Source: Ophioderma brevispina (taxonomy: Eukaryota > Echinodermata > Ophiuroidea > Amphilepidida > Ophiodermatidae). Taken from it: 64,000 nt of DNA. Below the pieces are notes generated by a model that ran no database searches, was not told the origin of the DNA, and saw only the letters and a program-made list of their open reading frames with translations. Within the stretch, counting starts at the first letter, position 1, and the number at the start of each line of letters is the position of its first letter. The DNA lies in the NCBI GenBank assembly GCA_023653785.1, contig JAMKCH010011775.1:19322-83321 (forward strand). Direction: 5' to 3'. A program made the position numbers and the translations under genes. Shown here in pieces: positions 58,439-64,000 of this stretch.

Positions 58439-59574
58439 TAACCCTCGTCTTACCAAGCCTAATAATTCGTTATAAAGCACTCGATGCTTATGATTTTGAT
58501 AGCCGTGGATAGCTATGGTCCTCCTCTTTCCATTGATACGAACATACCTAGTATGGCGTCACAATGACGTCATCATATTCGAGAGTCGGTAAAATCGGCA
58601 TTTTCCACAGAAAATATGCGAAAATCCAATTTTGCGCTAAAAAGTTAGGAGTATCGGATTTCCATGCGGTTTTCAGCTCGTAAATGACGGCAATGACCTA
58701 ATTTTACATAAACACGGAGTTTAGAGCCATCTTGTTGGATAATATTTTTCAAAAATGCACCTACAATATCCTTGGGTGGTAACCACCCCCTTACCCTTCG
58801 ACCTTTGACGTCATACCCTAAACCCCGGTGAAGGTGCTTCCCTCACAATGTTCGCTAAAATGACCCAGAAAGTATGAGAGAATGATTACGGTGATTGGGG
58901 ATAAGTTCTAAGCCAAGGTAGAAGCGATATGCTACCAAATTCAAATTCACACCGTCTACAGTTTCATTCTCAAATGAAAATTCCAGAAGTTTCATGTGTA
59001 AATCTTGTTCTATTTTTTAACTTGCGGTAATCAAAATTGAGATTTTTGGCCGGACCTTTGAAGCAATTCCGAGAAAATTAAGTTTGAGGAAGGAAGGTGA
59101 CAACGGGGGTGCTCTTCCTCATGACAATGCCGGAGTCCACCCTGAAAAAAGTCTATGGTATAGCCAAATGCCTGCAAGCCATCATGTTTCTTCAATGGTA
59201 GAACCCAGCCTATTCACCCGGTTTAGCACCGTCTGACTACTATATCTCTTCCCAAAGATGACAACGGACTCCTCAACTTTTTTCATTTTCTCGCGTAATG
59301 CTTCAATAAGGCCGGCAAAACTCTCAATGTTTGATTACCTGCAGTATAAAAATAGAACAGGTATACACAGAACTTCTGGAATTTTCATTTGAAGAATGAA
59401 ACTGAATACGGTGTAAATTTGACTTTGTAGCATAATCTCTTTCTACCTTATGCTTAGAACTTATCAATCACCCCTCGTACCTAGAAGCTTTTTAAGCTTT
59501 TGGCATTTTAGCGCATAGGAGAAAGTTCACTGGGGGTAACCACCTCCCCCTCCCCTTTGGTAAGACTAGGGTTA
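58439..59574. mobile_element. TIR element, TAACCCTYGTCT family, copy 3, in HMGR intron
   Basis: The ends are TTAACCCTCGTCTTACCAAG and TTGGTAAGACTAGGGTTAA. It shares ends with 19378 and 29347, and a GATAGCTATGGTC phrase with 627-1665. A mariner-type sequence is nested at about 58885-59487. Confidence 0.85.
58885..59487 (+). pseudogene. Internally deleted mariner element with transposase C-terminal remnant
   Basis: Inverted arms of about 140 bp (GGGATAAGTTCTAAG..AAATTCCAGAAGTT and its complement) enclose a transposase remnant. HDNAGVHPEKSL and then PAYSPGLAPSDYY followed by LFPKM match the mariner 'HDNARPH..' and 'YSPDLAPSDYHLFPKM' blocks, in two frames. The N-terminal half is gone, so it cannot move itself. 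Confidence 0.7.
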
Positions 59575-60135
59575 AATACTGTTGTTTTTGTTTTTTTTTT
59601 TAATTCACAATTTGCTCAAATTGAAGAATTTTTGAAATTCACAAGACACTTACACCACAAGCAACAACATCATATCCAACGACCCACACCGACACACTCA
59701 TACACTGTGTCAATATTATCTCATTTTTTGTAAGCATGCGCTTTTCTATTTGCAAAAAAATGCTGTACATGATACTCTGAGCCCTGACCTCACTTTTATT
59801 TTAAATGGCAAAAAAGTCTGTCTCAGAAGACCGACGCACATTTTTTTTTTAAATGTTATGGCATTGTTTTAAAAAATAGTTTTTGTGAGGTTTTTGTCGT
59901 GTGAGGAAATATGCAATTTCGTGATCGCACCGAAAAAATGGCGTGTAATGGTAAACAATTGGTGGGGTTGCCGATTGTCCGCATGTCGTTTTTTTCGCAG
60001 GGGGGGTTGGGGGGGGGGGGGGGGGGGGGGGGGTTAACATTTTCGTTCTTCTGAGATAACTTTTTTTTGCGCCTTCTGAAGCTACTACTCCCCCTTTTCC
60101 TTTTTCCAGCTTTATTCTTTTTTGGCCCTTTCCAG

Positions 60136-60862
60136 CGGCTGAATCTCTTCTTTGCCTATGACTCCGCTGAAGCTGCTGGGCAAAACATGGCTAGCACTTG
60201 TACCAAGCTTGCTGCAACTGGATTATGGATCGCATCAAAGAAGAAGCTTCCAGATATCAAAATCAACCGAATCTAGCCGAGAACTCGGTATCTGGCGATA
60301 AGCAAATATCGTCACTAAATGCACTTTTCGGACGTGGCGTAAATCCGTCACTCACTGCGAAAGCTTCAATTCCGGAAAGTATATTCCAGTCGGTGTTTAA
60401 GTTGACTTCAGAGGAATGTGAGGGTTTAGAAATCCTATCGAATTCCACACAGGGTCGGGTCACCTTCGGTTTCAATGTGGAAACGTTCCCTCCCCACATG
60501 GTGCGGCTATTTTGCTGTTCATTGGCCAAGACCTTGGTCCCGTAGGGGAGTGCTCTCAGGCGTTTCTAAACAGAAAGCAAGGAGTGGGAACAGAAAAGTG
60601 GGATAGATGTTGGAGTTGGAATATCCGAGTTTGGCTATCGGTACTGTAGGAGGTGGCACGGCATTACCTCTACACGTACACAAACCGTGTTTTTGGCTAT
60701 GGTTTGTTGATGCAGGGGGCGAGCCGAATTCAAGCCGCACATTAGGCGAAATTATCGCCAGTGTGTGCCTTGGCGCAGACCTATCCTTATTGGCTTCGTT
60801 TATTTCTAATAGTGGCATTCGGATTCCCATGACAAACTGGGACGCCACCGTCCCTGGTGTAG
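60136..60862 (+). pseudogene. HMGR: HMG-CoA reductase-like terminal exon, copy C (frameshifted)
   Basis: This is the last exon of copy C, after the acceptor CCCTTTCCAG and in phase with the exon ending at 58243. It begins RLNLFFAYDSAEAAGQNM, matching the dinucleotide-binding GDASGQNM segment of bacterial-type HMGR, with Glu in place of Asp. Further on are SGDKQISSLNALFGRG with the catalytic Lys, then an Asp-bearing GQD if a one-base loss near 60503 is allowed for, then LAIGTVGGGTAL. Breaks are a one-base loss near 60275 giving a stop after KINRI, the loss near 60503, a change near 60600, an expansion near 60670 that removes the PTQ segment, and two extra bases near 60812 that put the catalytic His segment out of frame. 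These may be true decay or assembly errors; see the copy A and B entries. Confidence 0.75.
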
Positions 60863-62119
60863 TCAAAATATGGTGTTGTGTTTATCATACCCTGCAGAAA
60901 CTGAGGTTTTATGTCACATTGGTGAAGTTGACCTATAGAAATAAATAAAAAATCAACATCTGCACGTACCACCTGCCTTTAATTCGCCAATTCGCGAATA
61001 TCATAACCAGTGGATAGCGTGGCCTACTGTGTTAGGGTATTCCGCCTTTGGTGCAGAATGTACCATGTTCGAAGTTATATCGTCCGGCGTACTCCTAGTC
61101 CGGGGAACAATGGTGAACAAAGGGCAATCAAGATTCATTGACTCTTTACGCAACATTAAGTTTCACGCTCTATTCCGTTATAGTCTATTGAGCCCCGGAC
61201 TGTGCTCCCGCCGGACTATACTGCTTTCACACACACCGGTACCCAAGGCCACGTATTGGATTTAATTTATGGGTATTCTGGAGATCGAGTTAAGCATTCT
61301 AGTAAATTGAGTTTGGTTCGCGTGTTAGTGTCGCCACACACTGCATTGCCCATTAAAACTTCATATTGGTTGGGGTTTTAAAGGTCTTTGGGGCGTTGAT
61401 CAGCCATTTTGGCGGTTTTTTTTTAACAAGCGATGTATTAAGTGAAGAGCAAGACCTAGGCACCAAATGTATATTTCAAACGGTGTGCCCCTGGAGTGAA
61501 TCATTTCTAAAATTCTGGACCCTGTACAACCCAATATGCCGAACAGACCTTCGTGCCGCTTTGCTTCTCAACCGTATATTGTCAGGAAAGCCACTCGTTC
61601 CAGTCTGCCAATGTTTTGCCATGCTCTCGTAATACCACCTGTTTTCCAAACCCGTAGCGCTCCAGACTTTCCTCTTCGGAGTGGGTGGGGGGCTGGTAAA
61701 GTGTTTTTTTTTTAGGTGGGGTGGTCAAATTCGGGGGGGGGGGCAAATACCCAAAATATGGTGAGTTGTAAACAATTTGGCCCAAAATGGTTAATTTGTG
61801 CAAAATATTTTGGGTGATTTTTTCGCCTACATTGCTGATTTTGCCAACAACCCGTCCGATTTTTTCTTCTGGGCCTGGTGGGGGGTGGTGGGGGGGTGGG
61901 GGGGTGGGGGGGGGGGTGGTTGGGTTTGGGGGGGGGGGGGAAGGGGGGAGTGGTGGAAGAAAAAATGAGGGCCCGTGTTTTTTTTTCAATAGCGTTGCAT
62001 GAACCATTAACCCAGGAAGCTAGCAGGACTTTGTACACAATCTCACTTCCCAAGCTTTGAGGATTGATTGAATATGTTAACAGACTGACATGGACCGCTA
62101 AAACGTGATTCTTAAGTAA
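60863..62119. other. 3' flank of HMGR copy C and G-rich tract
   Basis: 60940-61640 holds short frames without recognised family. 61675-61945 is strongly G-rich on the plus strand, with runs of 5-13 G broken by single T, a good candidate for G-quadruplexes. The Pro-rich frames on the minus strand come from this. Confidence 0.4.
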
Positions 62120-62870
62120 CAGCAAATGGTGTCTAAGAGAGGGGCCAAAACGGGAGAGGTTTTTAGGTCAAAATTTTTTTAAATTGAATCCAATCCAATG
62201 TTGAAAAATATACCATGTTATTTGTTCTATCACAAGGATTTTCAGGAAAGGTATAGTTTTGGTACTATCTACACACCTTAAAGTGTTTAAGAGTTATCGG
62301 CTAAAAACCACAAAAATCAATAAAAAGGGGTCAATTCATTTGTACCTGGTGTCAATTTTTTAAAGTTGCTCGCAGATTTAGATAAAAAAACTGGTGCAAA
62401 TTATTGATGGGAGTTCATAGGATTAAAATAAGGAAAGGTGTGACTGTCTCAAATACTTAGTTACTGATAGGGGGCACAGAAGTTCACCGTCCATTGCATT
62501 CATGGGGGCTTGACCCCATTGTTTCCCCTACTTTCTTAAGCAAGCATTTGAGACACTCACAACTATTCCTTATTTGATCTTATACTTCACTAAAAATTTG
62601 GCACCATTTTTTAATCCAATCAGGCAAACGTAAATATTGACCCCTGTCCAACTGAATTTGACCTCTGTTCATTGATTTTTGCTGTTTTTAGCCTATAACT
62701 CTTAAACTTTACGTGTAGATAGTACAAACTTAACCTTTCCCCTTCAATCCTTCTGGTTAGACAAATAACATTGTATACTTTTCAGCACGATTGGATCAAT
62801 TTAAAAATTTGACCCCTGTACAAACTTTGTCTTGGCCCCCTCTCCTTAAGGCACCATTTGTGGCACTTAA
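62120..62870. mobile_element. Fold-back element, about 750 bp
   Basis: The left arm has GGTGTCTAAGAGAGGGGCC, AACCTATAC-like words and TACTATCTACACA. The right arm answers TGTAGATAGTACAAAC, AATAACATTGTATACTTTTC and GGCCCCCTCTCC. The arms are about 330 bp. A partial relative is at 49636-49830. Confidence 0.8.
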
Positions 62871-63164
62871 GAGTTATGTTTCAGGGGTCCCTGTATATTT
62901 AATATCCACATATTTAATCACTCACACGTTTTGTACTTGAAATGTGTTACAAATGTCTGCTAGCTCCGGGGCTAAATGGCACTGCACTCCCAGATGAAAA
63001 GGAATCTGGAGTGTTTTTTAAAATGATTATTATAGTCGATTCGCGTGATACGTTTGTCCCCCTGGAGTTTTGGACCTATAGTAGAGCTGTTAAGCATGAG
63101 AATCGTTCATTTTTTGAAGAAAGCATGAAACTTGGTACATGACTTCTATAGCATCAGAGGTTCC

Positions 63165-63560
63165 GGAAAAAAATAGACCCAAAAATATTACGCCCCCTGG
63201 TGGCTGCCATATTGAATTCCAAAATGGCCGGCAAAATCACAATTTTTTGGACATATCTTTAATTCTACAGCAACTAAAACCAAATTTGAGGTGTCTAAAT
63301 CTATGTTTTTGATACCAATGAACCTCTTGGTGATCTCAGAATTTCATTTGGAGGCTGCCATATTGAATTTCAAGATGGCCGCATGAAATTTTCAACATGG
63401 CTATCAAATTTGCCATTTTTAGCCATATTTCCAGTTCTGTAGCTGTTCTGATTAAAGTTCAGGTGTCTATATCTATGTTTTTCATACCCAGGAACTTTCG
63501 GTGATCATAAGTTGTTTTTCAGGCGGCTACCATATTGGATTTCAAGATGGCGGAGAGATT
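63165..63560. repeat. Tandem repeat, about 150-170 bp units, with YY1-like motif pairs
   Basis: GGCTGCCATATTGAATT recurs at 63202 and 63353, and GGCTACCATATTGGATT at 63524. Each is followed by CAAAATGGCC or CAAGATGGC. Between them 'gtgtctaaatctatgttttt' and 'ggtgatc' are shared. About 2.7 units. Confidence 0.8.
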
Positions 63561-63954
63561 TTTAATTCAAAAATATTGTTTAAAATACCGATTTCTAGCA
63601 GTTATGTCTCGTTTGGGCCCGAACAGAACATATATAATACGTACGCTACCGTGAAAATAGTCCATCGGCAGCGCGCACTAAATTTCGGATGATTAACCGC
63701 CAACACGCGGTGAATCGACACGGTGAATCTTCCTTAACCCAAATTGTTTTTCCAAATGGTAAAGAATACAATCTTCCCGAGACCTTGTAGGTGGATAAAC
63801 ATTGTGGGTGCGTCTTAAGGTCACGCAGGGTAGGTGTTGATCGCTAGCGTATCCCCTTCACTTCTGAGAGGGAAATATACTGTGGTCTCGATAGCTACCC
63901 GGGGGGGGGCTCCCATTTCGGAAGTGACGCGTATGTAAGGCTGTTAAGACTCCC

Positions 63955-64000
63955 TTCGTTGTCACCCAAAGACCCACTTTTTAAATTTCACCCAAAGACC
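63955..64000. repeat. 'Cacccaaagaccc' repeat, start only
   Basis: GTCACCCAAAGACCCAC and TTCACCCAAAGACC match the repeat at 28225-28495; cut by the window end. Confidence 0.6.

Larger units (their letters stand above)
58244..60135 (+). other. HMGR copy C intron (GT-AG) filled by transposons
   Basis: The boundaries are a GTATCT donor and a TTTCCAG acceptor, and the intron is phase 0. Most of it is a TIR element at 58439-59574 with a mariner fragment nested inside. The rest is AT-rich and ends in a 25-G homopolymer (60009-60033) about 100 bases before the acceptor. A stretch near 59815 resembles the region before the terminal exon of copy A (near 37785), which supports common descent of the introns. 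Confidence 0.7.

Noticed and set aside
61582..62125. Proline-rich 137-141 codon frames on the minus strand
   Set aside because: They are the complement of long G runs; low complexity with no conserved domain.
1..64000. CRISPR arrays, operons, rRNA or phage genes
   Set aside because: No regularly spaced short repeats with unique spacers, no clustered long frames and no rRNA-like sequence; the window is eukaryotic.

Overview
The window looks like a repeat-dominated stretch of a eukaryotic nuclear genome, most likely a marine invertebrate. It is AT-rich and has very little coding sequence. It carries many LINE remnants, hAT and mariner-type MITEs, long fold-back elements, microsatellites and GT-AG introns. 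The mix of elements and the dispersed AGGTCA-like and 'gacccctgacc' repeats would suit an echinoderm, hemichordate or cephalochordate, but I cannot place it more exactly. There is no operon, CRISPR array, rRNA gene or other prokaryotic feature.

The only recognisable host protein-coding material is an HMG-CoA reductase (HMGR) family on the + strand. Copy A has one exon at 32.3-32.8 kb and a terminal exon at 37.9-38.6 kb. Copy B is an extra terminal exon at 39.9-40.6 kb. Copy C has exons at 57.8-58.2 kb and 60.1-60.9 kb. Together they hold the catalytic Glu, Lys, Asp and His of HMGR, and the motifs (AGQNM, GTVGGGTALPTQ, GRNRP) resemble bacterial-type enzymes more than the animal GDAMGMNM type. 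The N-terminal exons are not visible. Every copy except the first exon of C is interrupted by small indels, yet nearly all substitutions I could place between copies A and C are silent. This suggests either an error-rich assembly of working genes or very recent decay.

Layout: 0-0.5 kb holds a 209-bp tandem repeat. 0.6-6.3 kb holds fold-back and MITE elements. 6.8-10.3 kb is a decayed L2/CR1-like LINE on the minus strand. 10.9-13.7 kb is a ~435-bp tandem array interrupted by a fold-back and a hAT MITE. 13.7-16.0 kb has a fold-back element and a broken Tc1/mariner transposase. 16.3-18.3 kb has three LINE tails. 18.35-22.3 kb has a family built of CAACGCGTTG palindromes, with other TIR elements between. 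22.4-23.2 kb is a diverged copy of a repeat that recurs three times at 49.9-55 kb. 20.6-21.4 and 27.0-27.9 kb are inverted copies of one long-TIR element. 31.8-32.2 kb is a decayed minisatellite next to HMGR copy A. 37.3-41.2 kb is a noisy tandem duplication. 41.2-45 kb is empty AT-rich DNA. 46.3-48.6 kb is a second sizeable LINE. 49.9-56.3 kb is a nested set of almost perfect duplications with mariner-like MITEs. 58.4-59.6 kb is a transposon inside the HMGR intron of copy C. 61-64 kb has G-rich tracts, a long fold-back and a tandem array of motifs resembling YY1 sites.

Nothing here is a multi-gene system. The points of most interest are the bacterial-type HMGR cluster, the palindrome-array element, a dispersed repeat that seems to contain a once-constrained exon, and duplications and insertions whose order can be read from empty and filled sites inside the window.
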